Shown piece after piece: positions 10,282 to 19,027 of a stretch of DNA of 64,000 bases; the first letter of the stretch is position 1, and each line of letters starts with the position of its first letter. Origin of the DNA: Microbacterium sp. ET2 (lineage in GTDB: Bacteria > Actinomycetota > Actinomycetes > Actinomycetales > Microbacteriaceae); contig NZ_CP128170.1 in the NCBI RefSeq assembly GCF_030347395.1, positions 806,001 to 870,000 on the forward strand. Direction: 5' to 3'. Position numbers and translations under genes: made by a program. The notes under the pieces are model-generated. The model was given only the letters and a program-made list of their open reading frames with translations. It had not been told where the DNA came from and did not search any database.

Positions 10282-11463
10282 TCAGACTCCTCGGGCCGTG
10301 AGACCGGAGCCGGCCGGCAGCGCGAGATGGGCCTCCCGCCACGCGAGGAAGCGTGCCAGTCCCTCCCGGATGGTCGCGTCGGCGGCCGCGAGCGACACCC
10401 GGAGGTGGTGCGGGACCTGGCGGCCGAAGGCGGTGCCCGGGGCGAAGGAGACACCGTGAGCGACGAGCTCGAGCGCGGCGGCGCGCGCATCGATGTCGCC
10501 CGGGAGCGGGAGCATCAGATAGAAGGCACCGTGGGGACGAACGATCTCGATGCCCGCACCGGCGAGGATGCCGCCGGCCAGATCCCGACGCCGACGGTAG
10601 GCGTCGCGCATCTCGGCGACGATCTTCTGCGGACCCGTGATCGCCGCCAGCGCCGCCGCCTGGGTGACGCTGGACACGCACGAGGACTGCAGCTCGAGGA
10701 TGCGCACGACGGTGTCGGCGAGCCAGCCCGGCACGAGGGCGTACCCCACGCGCCACCCGGTCATGGCGTAGGTCTTCGAGAAGCTGAACACCGACACGAC
10801 GTTGTGCGGGGCGAGAGCCGCCGCCGTGGTGTGGCCGCCGTCGAAGACCATCTCGTCGTAGACCTCGTCGCTGATGACGAGGATGTCGCGGGAGACGGCG
10901 AACTCGACGATCGCCGCCACCGTCTCGGCGGGCATCACCGCGCCGGTGGGGTTGCTCGGCGAGTTGATCACGATCACCCGTGTCCGGGGCGTCACGAGGG
11001 CGCGGATCTCGGCGATGTCGGGCTGGAAGGCATCGTCGGGACGCAGACCGTAGTGCACCGGCGTCGCGCCGAGCAGGGTGGCCTGCATCTCGTAGTTCGG
11101 CCACGCGGGGTCGGGGATGAGGACCTCATCACCGGCGGCGACCACCGCGGCCATCACCGCGTCGACGGCCTGGACGGCGCCGTGCGAGATCAGAACGCGT
11201 TCGATCGGGGCGCGCACGCCGTAATCGGCCTCCAGGCGGTCGGTGATCGCCTCGCGCAGCACCGGGATGCCGGCGGTCTGGACGTAGGAGGTCTTCTTCC
11301 GTGCCGCCTCGAAGGCGGCGTCGATGACATGTGCGGGCGTCGGGAAGTCCGGCTCCCCGATCTCCAGACGGATCATCGGCGATGACGAACCCAGCGCCAG
11401 GTCCACGATCTCGCGGATGCCCGAGTGCGGCAGGTGCGACGCCGGGATGGCGGTGCGTAGCAT
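10282..11463 (-). CDS. Class I/II pyridoxal-phosphate aminotransferase
   Basis: This 393-residue fold-type I aminotransferase belongs to the aspartate/aromatic subfamily. The PLP lysine lies in [15 protein letters not shown]. Other landmarks are the [10 protein letters not shown] motif, SDEVYDEMVF with the PLP-contacting Asp and Tyr, and the C-terminal carboxylate-binding Arg in HHLRVSLA. The ATG at 11463 has AAAGGA seven bases upstream and was preferred to one 18 codons earlier that lacks a ribosome site. It is the first gene of a three-gene unit with the LLM oxidoreductase and DUF885 genes and lies downstream of an Lrp-type regulator. The amino donor is unknown. A second, more typical aspartate aminotransferase is encoded at 44290-45492. 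Confidence 0.92.
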   Translation of the reverse strand: MLRTAIPASHLPHSGIREIVDLALGSSSPMIRLEIGEPDFPTPAHVIDAAFEAARKKTSYVQTAGIPVLREAITDRLEADYGVRAPIERVLISHGAVQAVDAVMAAVVAAGDEVLIPDPAWPNYEMQATLLGATPVHYGLRPDDAFQPDIAEIRALVTPRTRVIVINSPSNPTGAVMPAETVAAIVEFAVSRDILVISDEVYDEMVFDGGHTTAAALAPHNVVSVFSFSKTYAMTGWRVGYALVPGWLADTVVRILELQSSCVSSVTQAAALAAITGPQKIVAEMRDAYRRRRDLAGGILAGAGIEIVRPHGAFYLMLPLPGDIDARAAALELVAHGVSFAPGTAFGRQVPHHLRVSLAAADATIREGLARFLAWREAHLALPAGSGLTARGV

Positions 11464-11547
11464 CTCAGGTCCTTTCCGACAGGGGTGCTGACGCACGTCG
11501 CTGTCCGTCAGTCTCATTCATTCGTAAACATCACGATGCATTGACAT

Positions 11548-11595
11548 TTCCTATCGAAAGGAATCCTACGGGAAATCCCGAACAATTGGATTCCT
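11548..11595. promoter_or_regulatory. Nested palindrome cluster, candidate Lrp/AsnC operator
   Basis: In the 188-base gap between the Lrp gene and the aminotransferase gene, AGGAATCC at 11559-11566 pairs with GGATTCCT at 11588-11595. Inside it lies CGGGA-AA-TCCCG at 11569-11580, and TTCCT at 11548-11552 also pairs with AGGAA at 11559-11563. Such clustered palindromes suit an oligomeric Lrp-type regulator encoded just upstream. The assignment is inferred. Confidence 0.45.
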
Positions 11596-11651
11596 CATCG
11601 CGCACCCGCGAGCGCCCGGGAGCGCGTGGCCGGGCGGGTTCGGGGGGGATG

Positions 11652-12257
11652 TCAGGCGGCGTCGTCGCCCGAGTCGTCCGCGGCGTCGTCGACAGAGCCC
11701 TCGAGGAGCTCGCGCACCGCGCGTTCGCGGATGACCTCGCCCAGGCTCAGGAACGTCTCGATCCGCTGGAGCCCGCGGATCGGCCAGATCCGATCGAGCA
11801 GGAGCGCCTGCAGGTGGGCGTGGTCGCGGATGCGGAACCGGGCGATCATGTCGAAGCTGCCCGTGACCACGACCAGCTCGGTCAGCTCCGAGATCGACCG
11901 GAGCTCGGTGAGGATCTCGCCGAGGTCCGCGTCGGTCGCGAGCGTCATCGGGATGTACACCAGTCCCGGGTAGCCGAGCGCCGACCAGTCCACGACCGTC
12001 GTGTAGCCACGGATGACCTGCTGCCGCTCCAGACGCGCGATGCGCTCCCCGACCGCCGGGGGCGACATCCCCACGGCGCGAGCCAGCTGGCGCTGGGACA
12101 CCCGAGGATCGTCGCTGAGCAGGAACAGGATCTTCCGGTCGATCTCGTCGAGTTCGACGACCGGATGAGGCTTTTCGACCTCGCGCGTCATGTTCGACAT
12201 GGGCGAGCGCTTCGTGCGCACCTCCGGCGGTTCCTCCGGCGAGGATGATCGGGCCAT
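11652..12257 (-). CDS. Lrp/AsnC family transcriptional regulator
   Basis: This 201-residue protein has an N-terminal winged helix (VELDEIDRKILFLLSDDPRVSQRQLARAVGMSP.. through the recognition helix) and a C-terminal RAM/ligand-binding domain (LVVVTGSFDMIARFRIRDHAHL). It is about 40 residues longer than typical Lrp proteins, with an N-terminal extension and an Asp/Ala-rich C-terminal tail. The ATG at 12257 was chosen for AAGGAA six bases upstream. An internal Met (MSNM) is possible but lacks a ribosome site. It is transcribed toward the aminotransferase-LLM-DUF885 unit and away from the M24 peptidase terminator, so it probably senses an amino acid and controls that unit. Confidence 0.92.
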   Translation of the reverse strand: MARSSSPEEPPEVRTKRSPMSNMTREVEKPHPVVELDEIDRKILFLLSDDPRVSQRQLARAVGMSPPAVGERIARLERQQVIRGYTTVVDWSALGYPGLVYIPMTLATDADLGEILTELRSISELTELVVVTGSFDMIARFRIRDHAHLQALLLDRIWPIRGLQRIETFLSLGEVIRERAVRELLEGSVDDAADDSGDDAA

Positions 12258-12354
12258 GCCGTTCCTTGTCTGGTCGTGATGATGGTCTTCGTCGATCACT
12301 GTCGGATCGAGCATACGGTCGGCGTCCGCCGGGGTGACAGCGGCACGCGAGGGG

Positions 12355-12390
12355 CTGCGGGGGCGCCACAAGAGGGAAGCGCCCCCGCAG
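12355..12390 (-). terminator. Strong hairpin terminator after the M24 peptidase gene
   Basis: Twelve-base perfect GC-rich arms (CTGCGGGGGCGC and complement) enclose a 12-base loop immediately after the peptidase stop codon. No clear T tract is present, as is usual in this GC range. It separates the importer 2/peptidase transcript from the Lrp gene. Confidence 0.7.
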
Positions 12391-12391
12391 G

Positions 12392-13654
12392 TCAGTTGAC
12401 GACGGGCGCGTTGGGGTGATCGTTGATCGACGCGCAGCCGCCGTCGGAGAGCAGGAACACGTCCTCGACGCGCACCCCCACCCGGCCCGGCCAGAAGACC
12501 GACGGCTCGATGGTGAAGAGCATTCCTGCTTCCAGAGGCGTCTCATCCTCTTCGGAGATGTAGGGCAATTCGTGGACATCGAGCCCGATGCAGTGGCCGG
12601 TGCGGTGACGGAACCAGTCTCCGTATCCGGCATCCTCGATGACCGCGCGGGTTGCGCGGTGGACATCGCCGCCCGTCGCCCCGACGACCGCGGCCCGGCG
12701 CCCGGCCTCCTGGGCGGCGATGACGATGTCGTAGACCTCGAGGTATTCCTCGTTCGGATCGCCGATGTGGACCGTGCGTCCGAAGTCTGAGCAGTAGCCG
12801 CGGGTGATGGCACCGAAGTCGAAGCTCACACCCGACCCCGGGCCGAGGGTGTTCGTCGACACCCGCACCGAGGCGTCACGGCCGAGAGCCGGCCCCATCG
12901 CCCACACCCCGGTGTCGAACGAGGCGCCGGGAGACCCCAGGCGCCGCATCTGCAGATCCACCTCGGCGGCGAGATCGAGCTCGGTCACCCCCGAGACGAC
13001 CAGCGGCGCCACCGCCTGCATCACGTGATCCACGATCGCGGCCGACCGCCGCATGAGGGCGATCTCCTGGTCATCTTTGATCCGCCGGATCTCGCCGATG
13101 AGACCATCGGCCACGACGAAGTCGGCGTCCGGCCGGTGGTTGCGCAGCTCGACGGCGGTCTCGGCCCACGTGCGCCCGGCCAGCGCGATCCGCTCAGAGC
13201 TCACGCCCTCGTGCGCGCAGTGCTCGTCGGTCGGACGTGCGCCGATCGCCACCGCACCCGTGCGTGCGCGGTAGCTGTCGAAAGCACGGCGGAACACCTC
13301 GCGACCGTCGTCGCTCTCGGTGGCGGTGACCACCTCGCCCGACACCCCCTCGGGGAGGTCGAACTCCTGGAAGTGGCGCGTGAGGACGAACAGCGGTTCT
13401 TCGCCGGGACTGATGAAGGCCCCTGAGATCCAGTGATTGGTGTAGCCGATGTTCCCGAACGACGGCGCACGCCTGGGCACCCCGGTGAAGTACTCCAGGT
13501 CGGACTGTGAGGCGGGAAGAAACAGCACGTCGACACCGGCGGCGTCCATCTTCTCCCAGAGCCGGCGCTGCCGCGCAGCGTGATCGAAGGGAGCGGAGAG
13601 GATGTCGGTGCCCGACGCGGAATCGGTGGTGAGCATGAGGACAGTCTGCCTCAT
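12392..13654 (-). CDS. M24 family metallopeptidase (Xaa-Pro aminopeptidase/prolidase type)
   Basis: This 420-residue protein has the creatinase N-terminal domain (about 1-165) followed by the pita-bread M24 catalytic domain. All five metal ligands are visible: the two Asp in SFDFGAITRGYCSDFGRT, His in RTGHCIGLDVHE, Glu in FTIEPSVF and Glu in VGVRVEDVF. Family members cleave bonds to proline (prolidase, Xaa-Pro aminopeptidase), although some act on creatine or other amidines. It is the last gene of the importer 2 transcript and is followed by a strong terminator, which fits intracellular hydrolysis of imported Xaa-Pro peptides. The ATG at 13654 has a weak AAGG. A Met six codons later is possible. 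Confidence 0.9.
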   Translation of the reverse strand: MRQTVLMLTTDSASGTDILSAPFDHAARQRRLWEKMDAAGVDVLFLPASQSDLEYFTGVPRRAPSFGNIGYTNHWISGAFISPGEEPLFVLTRHFQEFDLPEGVSGEVVTATESDDGREVFRRAFDSYRARTGAVAIGARPTDEHCAHEGVSSERIALAGRTWAETAVELRNHRPDADFVVADGLIGEIRRIKDDQEIALMRRSAAIVDHVMQAVAPLVVSGVTELDLAAEVDLQMRRLGSPGASFDTGVWAMGPALGRDASVRVSTNTLGPGSGVSFDFGAITRGYCSDFGRTVHIGDPNEEYLEVYDIVIAAQEAGRRAAVVGATGGDVHRATRAVIEDAGYGDWFRHRTGHCIGLDVHELPYISEEDETPLEAGMLFTIEPSVFWPGRVGVRVEDVFLLSDGGCASINDHPNAPVVN

Positions 13655-13690
13655 CTGACCGCGCCTTGGCTAGCGATTGTCACGTGTACG

Positions 13691-13724
13691 GCCGGAATGC
13701 TTTGAAATTGAAAAGCACAGCCGG
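13691..13724. terminator. Interrupted hairpin between ATPase and M24 peptidase genes
   Basis: GCCGG-aat-GCTTT pairs with AAAGC-aca-GCCGG around an eight-base loop, directly after the ATPase stop. A short T run follows on the plus strand only. It may be a leaky terminator or an RNA-processing site that lowers peptidase expression relative to the importer. Confidence 0.4.
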
Positions 13725-13728
13725 CTTT

Positions 13729-14616
13729 TCACATTACTTTCGCCGCTCTCTGTTCCAGGGCTTCGGCGGCGACGAAGTGGCCGGGCCCGCACTCCACCAG
13801 CCGGGCGTCGTCGTCACCCACCTCTCGCGGGACGCTCCTGTCGGGTTCGCTCGGCAAGGGTGCTCCCCGACCGAGCCGCGGAATGGCGCCGATGAGAGTA
13901 CGGGTGTACGGGTGACGAGGCTGCGTCCAGATCGCCTCCGTCGGTCCGGTCTCCACGATGCGTCCGAAGTACATCACCGCGAGGCGGTGGGCGATGGTGC
14001 GCAGCCCCGACAGGTCGTGCGAGATCATCAGCAGGGCGACCCCCCGCGCCGTCGCGGTGTCGGAGAGGAGACCCGCCACCTGCTGCCGGGTCGAAGCGTC
14101 CAGTGCCGACACCGGTTCATCGGCGACGATCACGGTCGGATCGGATGCCAGAGCGCGTGCGATCGCGATGCGCTGGCGTTGTCCCCCGGAGAACTGGTGG
14201 GGGAAGCGCTGGAGGGCCGATGCCGGAAGACCGACGGATTCGAGCAGCTCTCCCGCCCGCGCCGAGCCGGCGCGGGCGGAGATCGCATCCTGGATCTGGC
14301 GGCCGATCCGCCGCCGCGGGTTGAGGGAGGAATAGGGATCCTGGAACACCATCTGCACCGCGCGATCGGCTATGGGCCGGGCGCGCCGGCGGAGGGGTGC
14401 GAGTTCTCGACCCTCGACCAGGATGTGTCCGGAGCTGAGCGGGTTCAGTCCCACGATCGCCTTGCCGAGCGAGGACTTGCCGCAGCCGGACTCGCCCACC
14501 AGTCCGACGACCTCCCCGGACTCGACCCGGAGCGAAACCCCCGAAACGGCTCGGACGGTCTTCGCGCCGGGGACGCGGTACTCCACGACCGCGTCCTGCA
14601 CCTCCAGTGCGCTCAT
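13729..14616 (-). CDS. Peptide ABC transporter ATPase, DppF type (importer 2)
   Basis: This 295-residue ATP-binding subunit has Walker A GESGCGKSS near residue 40, Q-loop QMVFQDPYSSLNPRRR, signature FSGGQRQRIA, Walker B VIVADEPVSALD and switch His in LMISHDLSG. The tail RHPYTRTLIGAIPRLG matches the oligopeptide-type C-terminal region. A short, irregular C-terminus follows. The ATG at 14616 overlaps the DppD-type gene as ATGA. It pairs with that subunit to power importer 2 and is the last importer gene before the M24 peptidase. Confidence 0.92.
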   Translation of the reverse strand: MSALEVQDAVVEYRVPGAKTVRAVSGVSLRVESGEVVGLVGESGCGKSSLGKAIVGLNPLSSGHILVEGRELAPLRRRARPIADRAVQMVFQDPYSSLNPRRRIGRQIQDAISARAGSARAGELLESVGLPASALQRFPHQFSGGQRQRIAIARALASDPTVIVADEPVSALDASTRQQVAGLLSDTATARGVALLMISHDLSGLRTIAHRLAVMYFGRIVETGPTEAIWTQPRHPYTRTLIGAIPRLGRGAPLPSEPDRSVPREVGDDDARLVECGPGHFVAAEALEQRAAKVM

Positions 14617-15398
14617 GCGATGGCCTCCGTGTCGGGCAGGGCGTCCACGAGCGCCCGGGTGTAGTCGTCGGTGGGTGCGGCGAGCACCTCTCGTGTGGGA
14701 CCCGTCTCGACCACGCGACCGGAGCGCATGACGTACAGCCGGTCGGTCACCACGTTCATCACCGCCAGGTCGTGGGTGATGAACAGCATCGCCATACCCA
14801 GCTCCTGCCGAAGTCCCTCGAGGAGGCGGAGGATCCCCGCCTGCACGGTGACATCGAGCGCGGTGGTCACCTCGTCGGCGATGAGCAGCTCGGGCTCGCA
14901 GGCCAGCGCCGACGCGATCGCGATGCGCTGCCGCATCCCTCCGGAGAATCGATGCGGATACGAGCGGATCGCGAGGTGGGGGTCGGGGATGCGAACGCGG
15001 TCCAGCAGCTCGATGCCGCGCTGGCGCGCCTGCTTGCGGGTCACCGACCGGTGGACGAGCTGATGCTCGGTGAGTTGGCGTTCGATGGTCAGCATCGGAT
15101 GAAGGGCCGTCATCGGATCCTGGAACACCACCGAGACACGGTCCCCACGCAGCGCCCGCAGGTCGGGCTTGCTGAGGGTCAGCACGTCACGACCGTCGAA
15201 GAGGACCTCCCCCGACGTGGTGGAGCCGTCGGGGAGGAGTCCGAGGGCGGTCAGGGCCGTGAGCGTCTTGCCGCTTCCGCTCTCGCCGGCGAGCCCCACG
15301 ATCTCGCCGGGGGCGACCGAGAGCGATACCCCGTCGACCAGGGCACGGCCCCCCAGGCGCAGGCGGAGATCGCGGATGTCGAGGAGAGGCGCGCTCAC
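14613..15398 (-). CDS. Peptide ABC transporter ATPase, DppD type (importer 2)
   Basis: This 261-residue subunit has Walker A GESGSGKT, Q-loop SVVFQDPMTALHP, signature FSGGMRQRIA, Walker B LLIADEVTTALD and switch His in LFITHDLAV. The usual Glu-Pro of Walker B is Glu-Val here, a common variant in this class. It is shorter than typical DppD (320-330) and lacks the cysteine-containing oligopeptide C-terminal extension, ending at ALVDALPDTEAIA. The start is GTG at 15398, overlapping the permease stop as GTGA. A longer frame upstream overlaps the permease and was rejected. Confidence 0.9.
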   Translation of the reverse strand: MSAPLLDIRDLRLRLGGRALVDGVSLSVAPGEIVGLAGESGSGKTLTALTALGLLPDGSTTSGEVLFDGRDVLTLSKPDLRALRGDRVSVVFQDPMTALHPMLTIERQLTEHQLVHRSVTRKQARQRGIELLDRVRIPDPHLAIRSYPHRFSGGMRQRIAIASALACEPELLIADEVTTALDVTVQAGILRLLEGLRQELGMAMLFITHDLAVMNVVTDRLYVMRSGRVVETGPTREVLAAPTDDYTRALVDALPDTEAIA

Positions 15399-16309
15399 AG
15401 CTCCACCGCCTGCACGGCGCGGGAGGTGCGGGGGTCGAGCGCGTCGCGGAGCGAGTCGCCGATGAAGTTGAACGCCAGCACGATGCTGAGGATCGCAACG
15501 CCCGGGAACAGGGCCACCCAGTAGTTGTAGAACACCCGCGAACCCTCCGAGACCATGGCCCCCCATTCGGGGGTGGGCGGCACCGCGCCGAGCCCGAGGT
15601 AGCTGAGCCCCGCCAGCAGCAGGATGGCGTTGCCGAGTTCGAGCGTGGAGATCACCGCGATCGGACCGAGGATGTTCGGCGCGATGTCACGCAGCAGCGT
15701 CCGCAGCGACGATGCGCCCAGCAGCCGGGAGGCGGCGATGAAGTTGCTGTCGCGCAACCCCAGCACGAGCGATCTCGTCACGCGGGCATAGGCGGGCCAC
15801 GACACCACCACGATGGCCAGCACCGCATTGACCAGAGACGGGCCGAGGGCCGCGGAGACGGCCATGGCCAGGATGATGGCGGGGAAGGAGAAGAAGAGGT
15901 CGACGATGCGCATCAGGACCGCATCGACGGCGCCGCCGAAGTACCCCGCGATCGCTCCCACCGTCGAGCCGACGATGAGCGACAGCGCGACGAGCATGAT
16001 CGCGATCGGGATGCTGATACGTGCGCCGTAAATCACGCGCGAGAGGACGTCGCGCCCCACCCCGTCGGTGCCGAAGGGGTGATCCAGCGAGGGCGGGAGG
16101 AAGCGGGCCGAGTCCTGGGCGAGCGGGTCGTAGGGGGCCAGGAGCGGGGCGAAGATGATCACGACGATCCAGAACACCACGATGACGATGCCGACGATCG
16201 CGAGCGGACGCCGCCATGCAGCGGGCAGACGCCAGCGCGGCATCCATCGGCGACCCTCTGCCTCCTGGATGGGATCGACCGTGTCGAGGGCCTTCTCTGT
16301 GGTGCTCAT
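15395..16309 (-). CDS. Peptide ABC transporter permease, DppC type (importer 2)
   Basis: This is a 304-residue permease. A cytoplasmic N-terminus of about 35 residues precedes the first helix (LAIVGIVIVVFWIVVIIF). The family motif HPFGTDGVGRDVLSRVIYG follows, then several helices and the EAA loop RLLGASSLRTLLRDIAPNIL. The ATG at 16309 overlaps the DppB-type stop as ATGA. It forms the channel of importer 2 with the protein encoded at 16306-17319. Confidence 0.92.
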   Translation of the reverse strand: MSTTEKALDTVDPIQEAEGRRWMPRWRLPAAWRRPLAIVGIVIVVFWIVVIIFAPLLAPYDPLAQDSARFLPPSLDHPFGTDGVGRDVLSRVIYGARISIPIAIMLVALSLIVGSTVGAIAGYFGGAVDAVLMRIVDLFFSFPAIILAMAVSAALGPSLVNAVLAIVVVSWPAYARVTRSLVLGLRDSNFIAASRLLGASSLRTLLRDIAPNILGPIAVISTLELGNAILLLAGLSYLGLGAVPPTPEWGAMVSEGSRVFYNYWVALFPGVAILSIVLAFNFIGDSLRDALDPRTSRAVQAVEL

Positions 16310-17319
16310 GCGCGCCGGATCCTCGGGTCGATGATGCCGTACAGGATGTCGGTGATCAGGTTCACGAAGATGTAGATCAGCGCGACGAAGATGGTCACTC
16401 CCACGATCGCCGACAGATCGAGCGTGGAGGCCGCTCGGTAGGCGTAGGAGCCGATGCCCGGCCAGGCGAAGATCTGCTCGACCAGCACCGTGCCCGCCAG
16501 AAGCGACGCGAACGCCGTTCCCACGACGGTGATCACCGGCACCAGCGCACCGCGAAGGACGTGGCCGAAGACGACCGAGCGGGGGCTGAGACCCTTGGCT
16601 TCGGCGGCGCGGATGTACTCCTGGCCGAGGACGTCGAGGACGGAAGCTCGCGTGAAGCGCATGAGGAGCCCGACCATCGGTGCCGACAGCACGATGGCGG
16701 GGAGGATCAGGTGGTCCACGGCCTGGAAGAAGAGGGGCAGATCGCCGGCCAGCAACGAGTCGATCGTGTAGAAGCCGGTGACGCGCGGCGGCGGGATCTC
16801 TCCGGCGTCCAACCGCCCGGAGGACGGGAACCACTGCAGGCGGGTGGCGAAGACCGAGGTGGCGATCAACGCGAACCAGAAGATCGGGATCGACACCCCG
16901 CCGAGGCTGAACGCCCGCAGCACGTTGTCGATCGCGGTGTTGGCGCGAAGGGCCGCCACGATGCCGAGCCCGCCGCCGACCACGACCGCGATCAGCGTGG
17001 CCGACAGCGCCAATTCCGCCGAGGCGGGCCCGAACAGCATGAGGTCGGTCAGGACGGGGCGGGTGGTCTGGACCGAGTCGCCGAGATCACCGCGGAAGAG
17101 TCCGCCGAGGTAGATGAAGAACTGCTCGTAGAGGGGGCGGTCCAACCCCATCTGACGCCGCATCGCCTCGACGATCTCGGGGTTGGCGGCGGCCTGTTCG
17201 CCCAGGCGCGCCGTTGCGGCGTCACCGGGCAGGACGGCGGTGAGCACGAACGCCACGAGGATGGTGCCGACGACCAGGAGAAGGGCAGCGCCGAGACGTT
17301 TGGCGATGAACAATGCCAC
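16306..17319 (-). CDS. Peptide ABC transporter permease, DppB type (importer 2)
   Basis: This 337-residue permease has the N-terminal helix ALFIAKRLGAALLLVVGTIL, the PGDAATARLGEQA periplasmic segment, about six membrane helices and the EAA loop AKGLSPRSVVFGHVLRGAL. It is the first membrane gene after the binding-protein gene and is separated from it by 85 bases that hold a perfect 16-base-pair hairpin. Its stop overlaps the DppC-type start. Confidence 0.92.
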   Translation of the reverse strand: MALFIAKRLGAALLLVVGTILVAFVLTAVLPGDAATARLGEQAAANPEIVEAMRRQMGLDRPLYEQFFIYLGGLFRGDLGDSVQTTRPVLTDLMLFGPASAELALSATLIAVVVGGGLGIVAALRANTAIDNVLRAFSLGGVSIPIFWFALIATSVFATRLQWFPSSGRLDAGEIPPPRVTGFYTIDSLLAGDLPLFFQAVDHLILPAIVLSAPMVGLLMRFTRASVLDVLGQEYIRAAEAKGLSPRSVVFGHVLRGALVPVITVVGTAFASLLAGTVLVEQIFAWPGIGSYAYRAASTLDLSAIVGVTIFVALIYIFVNLITDILYGIIDPRIRRA

Positions 17320-17360
17320 GCGACGACCTCGATCTGGATGGGGGTGGGGGGACGGGAGGC

Positions 17361-17396
17361 GAGCACGCTCCCGGGCGGGTGCCCGGGAGCGTGCTC
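17361..17396 (-). promoter_or_regulatory. Perfect 16-bp hairpin between binding-protein and permease genes (importer 2)
   Basis: Arms GAGCACGCTCCCGGGC and its exact complement enclose a four-base loop, nine bases after the binding-protein stop. It sits at the equivalent boundary to the importer 1 hairpin and is stronger. It likely protects the upstream mRNA or partially terminates transcription, giving more binding protein than membrane components. That role is inferred. Confidence 0.65.
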
Positions 17397-17404
17397 TGGG
17401 TCAC

Positions 17405-19000
17405 TCAGCGGCCGATGGCCGCGATGTCGAGTGAGAATACCGGGTCGTACGGCACGTCGCCGACGGCGCTGGTGGAGACCACCGATGCCGCGGGCTGGAA
17501 CAGCGGCACGATGACGCCCTCCTCATTGCTCAATTCCTGGAACTCCTGGTAGAGCGGCTCGCGCGCGGCCGGGTCGATCTCGCTGCGGACCTCGTCCATG
17601 ACGGCCTCGATCTCGGGGGCCATGCCTGCGGTCCAGCCGGCGCGCTCACCGACGATCCCGCCGGGCCCGAAGGCCAGGTAGTCGGCCGAGTCCGGGTAGT
17701 CCGGGTTCCAGAGCCAGAGGCCCATCTCCTCGGTGCCGGCACGATAGCTCTCGAGCGTCGTCGCGATGGGACCGGGAGCGAGGTTCACCGTGATGCCGAC
17801 CTCCGCGAGCTGAGCGGCGATGCGCTCGGCGAACGGTCCCATGCTCAGGCCGTTGCTGGAGAAGTCGCTGGCGTACTCCAGTTCGACGGTGACGTCGCCG
17901 CCCAGCCGCGCCACAGCCTCCTGGGCGCGCTCCACGTCGCGCTCCACCGCACTGTCGGCTCCGAGGGCCCCGAGGTACGACGAAGGCACGATGCCGTAGG
18001 CGCGCTCGGCACCCTCACCGGCGAGCTCGAGCATCGCATCGAAGTCGATGCCGTAGCGGACCGCCTCACGGAAGTCGGGAGACGAGGTGATCTCGGATAC
18101 CTCGGGGTTGGCGTTGAGGAAGAAGAAGAACATCGTCGGAGACTGGGAGGTGTTCACCACGACGTCGCCGCCGAGGCCGGCGATCTGGTCGGAACCGAGA
18201 TCGAGGGCGATGTCGGCCGTGCCGCTCTGGATGTCCATGAGCTGCGCCTCGGCGGTGGCATTGCGCAACACGACGCGGTCGTAGACCGGCGCCTCGCCCC
18301 AGTACTCCGGGTTGGCGACGAGAACCGTCTCCGTGGTGGTGTCGAAGGACTCCAGCACGTACGGCCCGCTGCCGGCCGACGTGGCGTTGAGGAACTCCTC
18401 CGCGGTGTCGGTCTCGGCGGCATCATCGGCGTCGGTTCCGCCGTTCTCCGTCACCAGGGCGCTGTTGACGATGCCGAGCGTCGGGCTCGTGACGATCGCC
18501 GGGACCGCGGTGTTGGATGTTTCGGAGGAGATGACGACCGTCGTCTCGTCGGGCGCGCTCACCGACAGCCCGTTCATCAGGAAGGAGCCGTTGCCCTGAA
18601 TGTTCTTCACCCTGTTCAGCGAATACACGACGTCGGCCGAGGTCAGCGGGGTGCCGTCGGAGAAGGTGATGCCGTCGCGGATCGTGAACGTGTACTCCGT
18701 GGCGTCATCGTTGACCGTCCATTCCGAGGCGACGCTGGGGAGCGGCTCGGTGGCGTCGCCGTCGGCGAAGGTGAGGAGACTGTCGTAGACGGCGTGCAGG
18801 ACGATGCCGCCGGTGGTCTCGAACATCCGGGCCGGGTCGGCGGTGACGAGGTCGAAGGACTTGTCGATGACGAGCGATTCGGTCTGCTCGCCCTCGGGCT
18901 GGTCGGTGTCGGTGTCGGCCGGTGCTGCGCACGCGGCGAGGGCGAGGGCCGTGGCGGCGACGAGGGTCGCCGTCGTGAGGAGCCTTCTGGATGTTTTCAC
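17405..19000 (-). CDS. Peptide ABC transporter substrate-binding lipoprotein (family 5, importer 2)
   Basis: This 531-residue family 5 binding protein has a lipoprotein signal peptide (KTSRRLL, hydrophobic core, lipobox ALAAC with Cys at residue 24) and an acidic linker rich in Asp, Thr and Glu. The mature domain starts near LVIDKSFDLVTADPARMFE and includes EYTFTIRDGITFSDGTPLTSADVVYSL, characteristic of the family. The start is GTG at 19000 with AAGAAGAG upstream. It lies 27 bases after the SnoaL-like gene, so both are probably on one mRNA. The ligand is unknown. The downstream M24 peptidase suggests proline-containing peptides. Confidence 0.92.
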   Translation of the reverse strand: MKTSRRLLTTATLVAATALALAACAAPADTDTDQPEGEQTESLVIDKSFDLVTADPARMFETTGGIVLHAVYDSLLTFADGDATEPLPSVASEWTVNDDATEYTFTIRDGITFSDGTPLTSADVVYSLNRVKNIQGNGSFLMNGLSVSAPDETTVVISSETSNTAVPAIVTSPTLGIVNSALVTENGGTDADDAAETDTAEEFLNATSAGSGPYVLESFDTTTETVLVANPEYWGEAPVYDRVVLRNATAEAQLMDIQSGTADIALDLGSDQIAGLGGDVVVNTSQSPTMFFFFLNANPEVSEITSSPDFREAVRYGIDFDAMLELAGEGAERAYGIVPSSYLGALGADSAVERDVERAQEAVARLGGDVTVELEYASDFSSNGLSMGPFAERIAAQLAEVGITVNLAPGPIATTLESYRAGTEEMGLWLWNPDYPDSADYLAFGPGGIVGERAGWTAGMAPEIEAVMDEVRSEIDPAAREPLYQEFQELSNEEGVIVPLFQPAASVVSTSAVGDVPYDPVFSLDIAAIGR

Positions 19001-19027
19001 GGGACTCTTCTTTCTCGGGTGGGGGGG

